DNA of 64,000 nt from Alteromonas macleodii ATCC 27126. GTDB taxonomy: Bacteria > Pseudomonadota > Gammaproteobacteria > Enterobacterales > Alteromonadaceae. This document shows, in pieces, positions 56,207 through 64,000 of the stretch. Each line of letters starts with the position of its first letter. Positions within the stretch are counted from its first letter, which is position 1. The DNA lies in contig NC_018632.1 in the NCBI RefSeq assembly GCF_000172635.2, forward strand, positions 3,286,001-3,350,000, in the 5' to 3' direction. The position numbers and the translations under genes are program-made. A model generated the notes under the pieces. It saw only the letters and a program-made list of their open reading frames with translations, was not told where the DNA came from and did not search any database.

Positions 56207-58339
56207 ATGGGCCGTGAAGGATTTAGCACAGTGCGCGTGCTGGTGTGTGCCCTGCTAATTGCTGTGCATGGCGCACAGGTAAAAACGGTAGAAGCGTTCG
56301 AGCTTTTCAATACCGAGATTGCTGATGTCGAGAACCTTTTAAATGCCAAGCAATATGCTGACGCCGATAGCAAGGCACTGTTGCTTTTAGAGCAAGCGCT
56401 ACAACAGCAACAAATGTCTGCTGATACATTTTCTGCCCTCGGACTCTTACTTCAAAACGCATCGCGTTTTGAGGTGTCAAAAGCCATTTTTAATGCCGCC
56501 TTAGAGCGCTACACCACAGATGGTGAATTAAACAAAATGGCGTCAACGCTATTACAACTAGCCACCTCAGAAAGACACCTTTCAAATTATTCCATTGCAC
56601 TGACTTATGTGCGTCGCGCTATGTCTATTGCTCAAATTGAGCGTAATGAATTACTTAAGGCTAAATTGAACCTTGAGCTAGGCATAATTCAACAAGAACA
56701 AGGCGAAATTGAAACCGCTTTGGAGCCGTTAAAGCAAGCGCTACGTTATTTTCGTGAAAATAACATGGCCAGTGAAATGAGTGTTACGTTGCTACGCATC
56801 GGTGAGATATACAGTTTGCTCAATCAAGCTACTTTGGCTCATACCTACTACCAAGACGCTTTCGACAGTATCGAGGAAACACAGGAGACCCGATTACTTG
56901 GTGTGATCAAAACTCGTATTGGTGCCCTATCTCTCAAAACAGGCTCTGTAGACCAAGCAATAAGAGCAATTAACGAAGGTCTTGAACTCCTGCTATCCAC
57001 CTTTGATGTAGGGGCCATAGCCGAAGCAAAAATGCTATTGGGAAGAGCATTGGTTGAAAACGGCGATACAGCTAAAGGGCGAGAGTTATTGCAAGAAGCC
57101 ATGCAATTTGCCGATTCATCGGGTCAGGCAAAATTGGTCAAAGAAGGCAGACTCGCTTTAGCGCAAGCCTATATGAAAGAGCAGAGTTTCGAATTAGCCT
57201 TAGAAGAGGCCCGCACGGGTACTATTGACGCGAGAAAAAATAGAGACCTTAGAGGACAGCTTAGTTTTCTGTCGTTACAGCTAAGCGCCTTTGTATCACT
57301 AGGCGAATTCAAAAAAGCCTTAGATATTCAATCTGTTATGCAGCAGTTGCGTGAGGTGCTACTTGATTCAGAAAACAAGTCTGCCATTGAAGGCCTGCAG
57401 GCTGAGATTGAGCTTGTGAGGCAATCTAGGACGTTGGAGAAACTGGAAGAGTCCAAGCAGCTGGCGTTAGCGCAAGCTGAGCGAGAAAACCTGCAGACGA
57501 CTCTTTTTTGGAGTATATCATTAGCAGCGTTACTCTTGACGTTTTTAGTGTGGAGCCGCTACAAACAACGTCAGCAAACGATTATTTTGCGCCGAGAAGT
57601 ACGCCAGCAAACACTAAATCTTCAAGAAAAAAATCAAGAACTGGAAAGAGCCTATAAAACGCTAGAAGAGGTAAGCCTGCGCGATCCGTTAACGGGTTTG
57701 TACAATAGGCACTACCTCGAATCGCAGCTTCCCGGTGAAATAAGGCGCAGCCAGTTCTCGGCAAAACAAAGCCCCAGTACAGGAAAGACGAAACAAGACT
57801 TACTTTGCTTACTTATTGATATCGACCACTTTAAGCGCATCAACGACGACTATGGGCATATTGCCGGCGATAAAGTGCTATCAGCGTTTGCCAATGTCCT
57901 CAAAGAGGTGTTCAGACAAACGGATTTAATTATTCGATGGGGAGGCGAGGAGTTTTTGGTGGTTTGTCGCCAATCTACTCGTGAAGAGCTCCCTGAGGTT
58001 GCCGAGCGCTGCCGAGAAATGGTCGCTAACACTCCTTTTGATATCGGCTTAGAAAAACCAATCAATATTACTTGTAGCATTGGCTTTTCGCTGCTTCCTC
58101 CAGATAGAGAGGAAGACTTTGATACCGCGTGGAAACGCACATTCGCCGTTATCGATTACGCGCTGTATGCCACCAAATTATCAGGGAGAAATGGATGGGT
58201 TGGCGTAATCGAAACGCTTAAAACTCCAAGGGAATACCCCACTCCACTAGATACGAAGTTTAATTTTCCTGGTTCGAGAATTGCCACATCGTTCAACAAC
58301 GTGGCAAGTATCAAATGGCCGGAGACCCTCGAGAAATAG
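56207..58339 (+). CDS. TPR-containing diguanylate cyclase (GGDEF), copy 2
   Basis: The translation equals copy 1 (about 710 residues; GGEEF active site and RQTD inhibitory site). A second dose of an inner-membrane cyclase could raise local cyclic-di-GMP, though product inhibition would limit this. Confidence 0.92.
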   Translation: MGREGFSTVRVLVCALLIAVHGAQVKTVEAFELFNTEIADVENLLNAKQYADADSKALLLLEQALQQQQMSADTFSALGLLLQNASRFEVSKAIFNAALERYTTDGELNKMASTLLQLATSERHLSNYSIALTYVRRAMSIAQIERNELLKAKLNLELGIIQQEQGEIETALEPLKQALRYFRENNMASEMSVTLLRIGEIYSLLNQATLAHTYYQDAFDSIEETQETRLLGVIKTRIGALSLKTGSVDQAIRAINEGLELLLSTFDVGAIAEAKMLLGRALVENGDTAKGRELLQEAMQFADSSGQAKLVKEGRLALAQAYMKEQSFELALEEARTGTIDARKNRDLRGQLSFLSLQLSAFVSLGEFKKALDIQSVMQQLREVLLDSENKSAIEGLQAEIELVRQSRTLEKLEESKQLALAQAERENLQTTLFWSISLAALLLTFLVWSRYKQRQQTIILRREVRQQTLNLQEKNQELERAYKTLEEVSLRDPLTGLYNRHYLESQLPGEIRRSQFSAKQSPSTGKTKQDLLCLLIDIDHFKRINDDYGHIAGDKVLSAFANVLKEVFRQTDLIIRWGGEEFLVVCRQSTREELPEVAERCREMVANTPFDIGLEKPINITCSIGFSLLPPDREEDFDTAWKRTFAVIDYALYATKLSGRNGWVGVIETLKTPREYPTPLDTKFNFPGSRIATSFNNVASIKWPETLEK

Positions 58340-58357
58340 CAGTAGAGGAATAGAGAT

Positions 58358-58675
58358 ATGTACAGAGGAAGCTGCAGCTGCCAAGCAATTCAATATGAAA
58401 TAGATCATATCGGAGAGCTTGACGCCGATGACGAAACGCTAAGCCATTCAGATACCAGTGAACTGCGCGTTACAATTGAAAAAGAGCAGCTGGTTATTGA
58501 CTGTGCACCGTCAGCGCTAGCGGAACTACACGAGGCTAATGACGAAACCCACCACGTGTGTAACACTTGTGGGAGCGTTATCTTTGTTGAGCGTGGCTCT
58601 AACCAAGTGTCGGTTGAGGTGACCTTCAGCGGTCATGACGTCTTAGCAGAGTCTCACTGCCAGTTTGTCTTTTAG
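58358..58675 (+). CDS. Short GFA/CENP-V-like zinc protein, copy 2
   Basis: The translation equals copy 1 (105 residues), with CxC and CxxC but no central Cys motif. It follows the GGDEF gene by 18 bases. Confidence 0.65.
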   Translation: MYRGSCSCQAIQYEIDHIGELDADDETLSHSDTSELRVTIEKEQLVIDCAPSALAELHEANDETHHVCNTCGSVIFVERGSNQVSVEVTFSGHDVLAESHCQFVF

Positions 58676-58694
58676 GTGGGTACACAAGGATAAA

Positions 58695-58754
58695 GGCGAA
58701 CTGCGAGTTCGCCCAGATACCAACAGGTGAGAAGTACATTTCTCTCCTGTTTGG
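58695..58754. terminator. Two hairpins between convergent genes, copy 2
   Basis: This is the duplicate of the paired hairpins between the GFA-like gene and prsR; neither has a T-run. Confidence 0.45.
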
Positions 58755-58768
58755 TAGTCATGTCTACC

Positions 58769-60130
58769 CTAGTCGCTATTTTTGATGTCTTCCATATGGT
58801 ATTTATCAATGAGCGAATACAACGTGGGACGAGTGACGCCAAGTAATTCTGCCGTTTTCGACATATTCTTATCTGCTTTTTGATAGGCCCTGCGAATAGC
58901 TCGACTTTCAGCAATTTCTCGCACTTCACGCAGATTCAACGTTTCAGGCTCATCATGAGCATCTACAGGCATCAAGCCTAAATCGTCAGGTTGAATTACC
59001 GTACCTTCAGCCATAATAACCGCCGACTTTAGCTTGTTTTGCATTTCTCGAATGTTGCCCGGCCACTTATGGGCTAGCATGGCGTTAACTGCAGTTTCTG
59101 AAAAGCTCTTCGCTTTAGCTTTGAATTCTTCGCGATAAATATTCAAGAACGTACGTGCAAGTAAAATAATGTCTTGGTCTCGTTCACGTAAAGGAGGGAT
59201 CATGATCGGCATTTCCCCCACACGGTAATATAAATCTTCCCTGAACGTTTCTTGCGCCACCATAGCCTGTAAATCGCGGTGCGTTGCACAAATTACGCGT
59301 ATATCAACGGGAATTTCATTGCGTCCACCAACGCGCTCGATCACGCGCTCCTGCAAAAACCGAAGCATCTTAGCTTGCAGACCAATGGGCATATCACCAA
59401 TCTCATCTAAAAACAGTGTTCCGCCTTGTGCTGTTTCTATCTTGCCGACGGTGGTTTTGTTCGCGCCAGTAAACGCCCCTTTTTCGTAACCGAACAACTC
59501 ACTTTCTAGTAAGTTCTCTGGGATAGACGCACAGTTAATAGCAACAAAAGGTTTGTCTTTTCTAGGGCTGTGTTCGTGAATACTGCGCGCGAAAACTTCT
59601 TTACCTGTGCCACTTTCACCAAGTAACAGAGTGCTTATGTCGGTATTGGCAATTTTCTCAGCGCGACGTACCACTTTTTGAATAGCTTCGCTGTTACCCA
59701 CTATTCTGGACATGCCAGAACGGGTGCGGGCAAGAATGCTATTCTCATGCTCTAACTTAGACAGGTTAAGCGCACGGTGCACCAATAATTTGATGGTATC
59801 TGAATCGATAGGCTTCTGATAAAAATCGTATGCCCCAAAATCGATTGCTTTTAATGCGTGTTGTTTATCGTTATTACCTGTAACAACGATAACTTTGGTT
59901 CTAGGCGCTAGCGCAATGATGTCGTGAAGAATACGCAAACCTTCCGACGCATTCGCTGGATCTGGCGGAAGCCCTAAATCTAGGGTAACAACCTTAGGTT
60001 CAAAACGACGGAGTTGGGCTATGGCAGATGTGTGATCGTCCGCAAAAACAACGTTGTAATCGGTAAGACTCCATTTAAGTTGCTTTTGGATACCTAAATC
60101 ATCATCTACTACCAAAATGGTATCGGTCAT
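58769..60130 (-). CDS. prsR: Sigma-54-dependent response regulator PrsR, copy 2
   Basis: The translation equals copy 1 (453 residues; D51, GESGTGKE, GAFTGA and Fis-type helix-turn-helix all intact). Kinase and regulator are doubled together, so stoichiometry is kept while dosage rises. Confidence 0.88.
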   Translation of the reverse strand: MTDTILVVDDDLGIQKQLKWSLTDYNVVFADDHTSAIAQLRRFEPKVVTLDLGLPPDPANASEGLRILHDIIALAPRTKVIVVTGNNDKQHALKAIDFGAYDFYQKPIDSDTIKLLVHRALNLSKLEHENSILARTRSGMSRIVGNSEAIQKVVRRAEKIANTDISTLLLGESGTGKEVFARSIHEHSPRKDKPFVAINCASIPENLLESELFGYEKGAFTGANKTTVGKIETAQGGTLFLDEIGDMPIGLQAKMLRFLQERVIERVGGRNEIPVDIRVICATHRDLQAMVAQETFREDLYYRVGEMPIMIPPLRERDQDIILLARTFLNIYREEFKAKAKSFSETAVNAMLAHKWPGNIREMQNKLKSAVIMAEGTVIQPDDLGLMPVDAHDEPETLNLREVREIAESRAIRRAYQKADKNMSKTAELLGVTRPTLYSLIDKYHMEDIKNSD

Positions 60131-60205
60131 TTCATCATCCTATTATTCTACTTCATCCATCGAAAGGGAGTGGATTTGATAATATCCACTTTTTAGTTAT
60201 ACACC

Positions 60206-62278
60206 CTATCCTATCGGAAAATAAAGCGTAAAACAGCTACCGCGTCCAGGTTCACTTTGAACAGTTAGTTTGCCACCGATAGACTCGATATATGTTTTTG
60301 CATCATATGCACCAATACCCATACCAGCATTGCCTTTCGTGGTATCAAATGGCTTGAATAGTCGCTCTTCAATAAACGCTTTATCCATACCTGACCCTGT
60401 ATCTTCTATCAAAACTAGCTGCGTTTTGTTGTCAGAATTTCCAGTAATCACCACGTCGACTTCTCCGTCATCTGCGGTTGCCTGCTGAGCGTTGCTGATT
60501 AGGTGATAAAGCACGTTTGCCACCTTATCCTTATCAACCGTCACGGCCGTTTCTTTTAGCACATGAACTGTTGGTAGCGGACGTAAACCTGAACAGCGGT
60601 TGTTGACCACATCTTTGGCCAGCTCCGAAATCAAAAATTCTGAGTTTACACCTTCTTCAACGGCCTTCTTATCAGTCAGCTGCTTGAGCATTTTTTCCAT
60701 TCTTGCCTTAGTATGCTCCAAGGTTTCGAAGGTGTCTTCGATAAATTCAGGGTTGTGTTTATGCTGTTGAGCATTGGCAAGAATAAGGTCGACTTGAGCA
60801 AGTACATTTTTTAAGTCATGTAAAACGAACGCAGACATTCGATTGAATGCCGCAAATTGGGCGTTTTCTGCTACCACTTGAGCGGCCTCGTGGTGCTGCA
60901 TGTATGTGCCTACTTGCTCAGATACGGCGGTTAGATAGTCTTTCACTTCCCAATTTAAAGTGATTTTTTCATTGTCTCCTGACGCGAGAACAGCAAATCC
61001 CCACAGTTTTCCCTCTTTTAAGAAAGGCACGAAGAGTTGGTAGCCCCATGCTTTTAGTGCATCTCTATCTAGCTTTAACCCCTCGTAATCGAATGGTTTG
61101 ACGAGGTAGGCGTCCGTATCAATGATCCAGCCATTTTTGTCGCTGTAACTTGCGAGCGTTTCCAACGTTGTACAGGTAGCGTTGTTTTCTTTCGAATCAG
61201 TTGACGCTTCATTGTTATCTGTTGACGCAGTGTTTGTAATAGGTGATGCCTTAGCCACGCATTCATAGCCATTCTGCGTTACTTTAAACAGCAGACCTGA
61301 CTCATATTGAATGGCGTTAAGCATTCCGGTTAGGCCAGCGTGGTAAACATCTGATGAGGTATCCCCTGCACGTGTTAACCACTGCGTTAATTTCACCCAT
61401 TCAACCCGGTAGTCGAACTGATTCGCAAAGAAATGTTTAGTGATAAATACTTTTATCTTAGTGCGAAAGCCGTTGGACAAGAATACCGTGGCGAGCAATG
61501 CGAATGACATCACAACCAATATGATTTGAACCGTCGCTCCCCAGTTGCCTCCCATATAATTTATGGCGTAGCCGACAACAGCCATCACAAAAAGATAACC
61601 GCCCGCCACTAAGAGTAGAGAGCTGTGCAATACCACGTCCCGCGAGATAAAGATATCAATGCCCCAGTGATGAATTCGTCGAATCGATATGACGAGTAAG
61701 GGCATTAACAAGAAGTAAATATAGCCTCGTGCCGCTATGTAGCCAATTTCAACCTGGTTTACCATGGTAGCGTTTGCATAGGTAACGAACTCAAACAGGT
61801 TGGTAGCTCCCAGATAAATAATAATGGGTTTAAACGCCCACTGCTCACGCCCCGCCTGTCGATACACAACTTCCAGAAGAACAAGCACTTCTAATGACAG
61901 CACGATCAGTACAAGAAAGCTCCACGCGGGATTTACTACCAATAGATAAGGGGCGAGCAATGCTGCTAGTGCGGGGGCAATAATAATTAACGTTACAGGT
62001 CGTTTTAGAACGTCGAAGATATTACTAAAGCTGGTCTGTATACAGCCAGCCAAAAAGAGTAGCCATGCGAGCTGCTTAAGCACGTCAGCGCTGAGTAACC
62101 AGCTTAGCGAGATAGGTCCAAATAGCGAAGTGATTAAGGTTGTAGACCATAAAAAGGTGGCTGCGGTCGCCAACACCAATAAATGCTTGGCTACGCCGGG
62201 TTTGCGTACCGTTAACAACAGCAATAAAAGGGCTAAGTGCGCCAGACTATTTAACCCATAGCCTACATCTGAAATCAT
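60206..62278 (-). CDS. prsK: Membrane sensor histidine kinase PrsK, copy 2
   Basis: The translation equals copy 1 (690 residues; multi-helix sensor, GAF-like region, H487, HATPase). No divergence was seen, so both copies should respond to the same signal. Confidence 0.88.
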   Translation of the reverse strand: MISDVGYGLNSLAHLALLLLLLTVRKPGVAKHLLVLATAATFLWSTTLITSLFGPISLSWLLSADVLKQLAWLLFLAGCIQTSFSNIFDVLKRPVTLIIIAPALAALLAPYLLVVNPAWSFLVLIVLSLEVLVLLEVVYRQAGREQWAFKPIIIYLGATNLFEFVTYANATMVNQVEIGYIAARGYIYFLLMPLLVISIRRIHHWGIDIFISRDVVLHSSLLLVAGGYLFVMAVVGYAINYMGGNWGATVQIILVVMSFALLATVFLSNGFRTKIKVFITKHFFANQFDYRVEWVKLTQWLTRAGDTSSDVYHAGLTGMLNAIQYESGLLFKVTQNGYECVAKASPITNTASTDNNEASTDSKENNATCTTLETLASYSDKNGWIIDTDAYLVKPFDYEGLKLDRDALKAWGYQLFVPFLKEGKLWGFAVLASGDNEKITLNWEVKDYLTAVSEQVGTYMQHHEAAQVVAENAQFAAFNRMSAFVLHDLKNVLAQVDLILANAQQHKHNPEFIEDTFETLEHTKARMEKMLKQLTDKKAVEEGVNSEFLISELAKDVVNNRCSGLRPLPTVHVLKETAVTVDKDKVANVLYHLISNAQQATADDGEVDVVITGNSDNKTQLVLIEDTGSGMDKAFIEERLFKPFDTTKGNAGMGIGAYDAKTYIESIGGKLTVQSEPGRGSCFTLYFPIG

Positions 62279-62425
62279 CCTTTTATCTCACCTTTATTAT
62301 CATTATTTAGGAGATGAAATACAGGGAGGCGCATTGATGCAACGTCCCTGAAACCTTCGATATACAGCACATAACGTTTTTTAGCTAGGTACGGTGCGCA
62401 GGCATCGCCCGCGCTATGATAAAAA

Positions 62426-63550
62426 CTATCGTTTACGGATCACTAGTGAGCCAATTGAATACCCTGCACCGAAAGAGCAAAGTACTCCCACGTCACCGGC
62501 AACCAGGTCTTCATGGTTTAAACCAAACGCAATCACAGAACCCGCAGAAGCCGTGTTGGCATACTCGTCCAACACAATTGGCGCTTCGGTACGGTCAGCA
62601 TCGCGACCTAACAGGCGTTTGCAAATCAAGGTGTTCATATTGATATTAGCTTGGTGAAGCCACCAACGCTTGACGCCTTCTGGCGTAATGTCGTGACTCG
62701 CTAAATGCGCTTCAATATGCGCTGCTGCCAATGGACACACTTCCTTGAAAACTTTGCGACCCGCTTGATGGAACAGCTTATCAGGTCCATACGGATCAAC
62801 GTCTTCGGCACGTGTCATGTAACCAAAATTAGAACGAATATTGTTTGAGAATTTCGTCAATGCTTTGGTGCTTAGCACGTCGTACACGTGCTCACTTTTG
62901 GCGGTTTCAGCAAGCTCAAGCACCGTCGCCGTAGCCACATCGCCAAAAATAAAGTGACTGTCGCGATCAGCGTAGTTAATTTGCGGTGAGACCAACTCAG
63001 GGTTAATAACCAACACGCGAGTCGCATTTTTCGCGCTCAGCATTTCATAGGCGCGATGCATACCGAACGTTGCTGCAGAACAAGCAACTAGCATATCGAA
63101 ACCAAACCCTTCAATATTAAGGGCTTCTTGTACTTCAATTGCAATCGCAGGATAAGCACGCTGGGTGTATGCACACGACACAATCACAGCATCAATCTCA
63201 TCGGCAGTAACATTGGCGGATGCAAGAGCTAACTTGGCCGCTTCGACGGCAATTTCACCTTGGTGAGAAAGTTCGTCATCTGCTCGAGGGGCAATCTTAG
63301 GCTTCATTCGAGTGATGTCTAGCGCACCCTCTTTTCGATAGATGTAGCGACTTTTAATTCCTGATGCTTTTTCGATGAACTCTGCACTTGAATAAGGCAT
63401 TGCTGCTACATCACCTGATTCGATTTGCGCTTTATTTTCTTCGTTAAACGCATCTACGTAAGCATTGTAGCTATCTACGAGCTCTTCGTTAGTTATACTG
63501 TCTTTAGGGTGCCATACACCCACACCACTAATCACAACTTGCTGAGACAT
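62426..63550 (-). CDS. 3-oxoacyl-ACP synthase III-like enzyme, copy 2
   Basis: The translation equals copy 1 (374 residues; C157, H299, N332). Its upstream 200 bases are the same as in copy 1 up to the duplication boundary. This copy keeps the original right-hand flank, whereas copy 1's upstream region is followed by the chimeric CopL-like gene. Confidence 0.85.
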   Translation of the reverse strand: MSQQVVISGVGVWHPKDSITNEELVDSYNAYVDAFNEENKAQIESGDVAAMPYSSAEFIEKASGIKSRYIYRKEGALDITRMKPKIAPRADDELSHQGEIAVEAAKLALASANVTADEIDAVIVSCAYTQRAYPAIAIEVQEALNIEGFGFDMLVACSAATFGMHRAYEMLSAKNATRVLVINPELVSPQINYADRDSHFIFGDVATATVLELAETAKSEHVYDVLSTKALTKFSNNIRSNFGYMTRAEDVDPYGPDKLFHQAGRKVFKEVCPLAAAHIEAHLASHDITPEGVKRWWLHQANINMNTLICKRLLGRDADRTEAPIVLDEYANTASAGSVIAFGLNHEDLVAGDVGVLCSFGAGYSIGSLVIRKR

Positions 63551-63957
63551 AGGCATTCTCTATTATTTGATAGCACTATGGCGGTATTGAGCATTGCGTT
63601 ACTCTGTGTCCTAAACGCATCTATACCAGTGCAATTGAGCCTAATCGTATTTACCTTTAAAAATACGACTGCGTTTTATGTGTTATAGCTTACCCTAATC
63701 CTTAAACGGTGTAACCATAGTGAACGCAAGGAAAGCTCTATTCCTCCGTTTAATACCAGCCCGCATAGATAATTACCCACTCAGCGAGACTTAAAATGTT
63801 CGTAATCGTGGCGTGTTTTCGAAGGTATAGTGGCTCTACATCAAGGTGACACAACAAAGATTAAGGACACTTTGAACTCGGCCTTCGGGAAGGTCTGGCA
63901 AGCTACCAATAAAAAACCCCGCTTCAAAGCGGGGTTTCATGTAATCAATACGGGAAC
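63551..63957. other. Intergenic region spanning the right duplication boundary
   Basis: About 400 bases hold the upstream region of the ketoacyl synthase gene, the right boundary at 63759-63760, unique sequence and a terminator. I see no supported gene; short frames here lack ribosome sites. Confidence 0.6.
63911..63937 (-). terminator. Intrinsic terminator of the gene at the right edge
   Basis: An 11-bp perfect stem (AAACCCCGCTT and AAGCGGGGTTT, 2-base loop as drawn) is followed on the minus strand by a T-run. It lies about 20 bases past the stop of the partial gene at the edge. Confidence 0.88.
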
Positions 63958-64000
63958 TTACAGCTGGTTGATTTGCCACACTGTTACTGTGCCGCTAACT
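63958..64000 (-). CDS. 3' end of an unidentified gene (cut by window edge)
   Basis: The minus-strand frame reads VSGTVTVWQINQL and then a TAA stop, followed by a strong terminator. The spacing supports a real coding end. Thirteen residues are too few to name a family. Confidence 0.5.
   Translation of the reverse strand, partial: VSGTVTVWQINQL

Larger units (their letters stand above)
52394..63758. repeat. Tandem duplication, copy 2 (11,365 bp)
   Basis: This is the second unit. It starts within the CopL-like sequence at the same base as copy 1 and ends where copy 1 meets copy 2. Beyond 63760 the sequence differs from the copy 1 continuation, which fixes the right boundary. No transposase or terminal inverted repeat flanks the unit. 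Confidence 0.95.

Noticed and set aside
41029..63760. The duplicated block as a composite transposon or integrated element
   Set aside because: No transposase, integrase, tRNA target, terminal inverted repeat or target-site duplication was seen; junction homology is only two bases.
63778..63835. Seventeen-codon plus-strand frame after the right duplication boundary
   Set aside because: It is very short, has no ribosome site and no similarity visible to known small proteins.

Overview
The window reads as chromosomal DNA of a marine gammaproteobacterium, most likely Alteromonas or a close relative. The evidence is the complete mraZ-to-lpxC division and cell-wall cluster running into secA and mutT, a SapC-family gene, a CusCBA-type metal efflux operon, and a PrsK/PrsR two-component pair of the PEP-CTERM/exosortase type. 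No rRNA, tRNA, CRISPR array, insertion sequence or prophage was seen. Species assignment is inference from gene content only.

Region 1 (1-7116, minus strand) is an accessory chemosensory operon. In transcription order it encodes a soluble MCP-like receptor with two signalling tips, a protein made of three CheW domains, CheB, a HEAT-repeat protein, CheR, CheY and the start of CheA, which runs off the left edge. Genes overlap or nearly touch, so co-transcription is likely.

Region 2 (7442-30451, minus strand) holds mraZ-rsmH-ftsL-ftsI-murE-murF-mraY-murD-ftsW-murG-murC-ddl-ftsQ-ftsA-ftsZ, then lpxC, an M23 peptidase, secA and mutT. It makes the peptidoglycan precursor, assembles the divisome, commits lipid A synthesis and exports proteins. 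A promoter and a three-repeat MraZ operator lie before mraZ. A perfect-consensus sigma-70 promoter lies before lpxC. The place where enterics carry secM holds an M23 peptidase gene, and a hairpin sits in the secA leader.

Region 3 (30715-41453) has a porin-like outer-membrane protein, a SapC-family protein, an exported M19 dipeptidase (plus strand), and a copper/silver-type efflux operon cusC-cusB-cusA preceded by a small His/Cys-rich CopL-like gene.

Region 4 (41029-63760) is the outstanding feature: a head-to-tail tandem duplication with an 11,365-bp period. Each copy carries an alpha/beta hydrolase, a peroxiredoxin-glutaredoxin fusion, a ParA-like ATPase with a ribbon-helix-helix partner, a TPR-GGDEF diguanylate cyclase, a small GFA-like protein, PrsR, PrsK and a ketoacyl-ACP synthase III-like enzyme. 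The junctions share only the dinucleotide GC. The inner junction cuts the CopL-like gene and makes a chimeric reading frame. All genes keep the same offset and translate identically between copies, so the duplication is either very recent or an assembly artefact. The last bases hold a terminator and the 3' end of another minus-strand gene.
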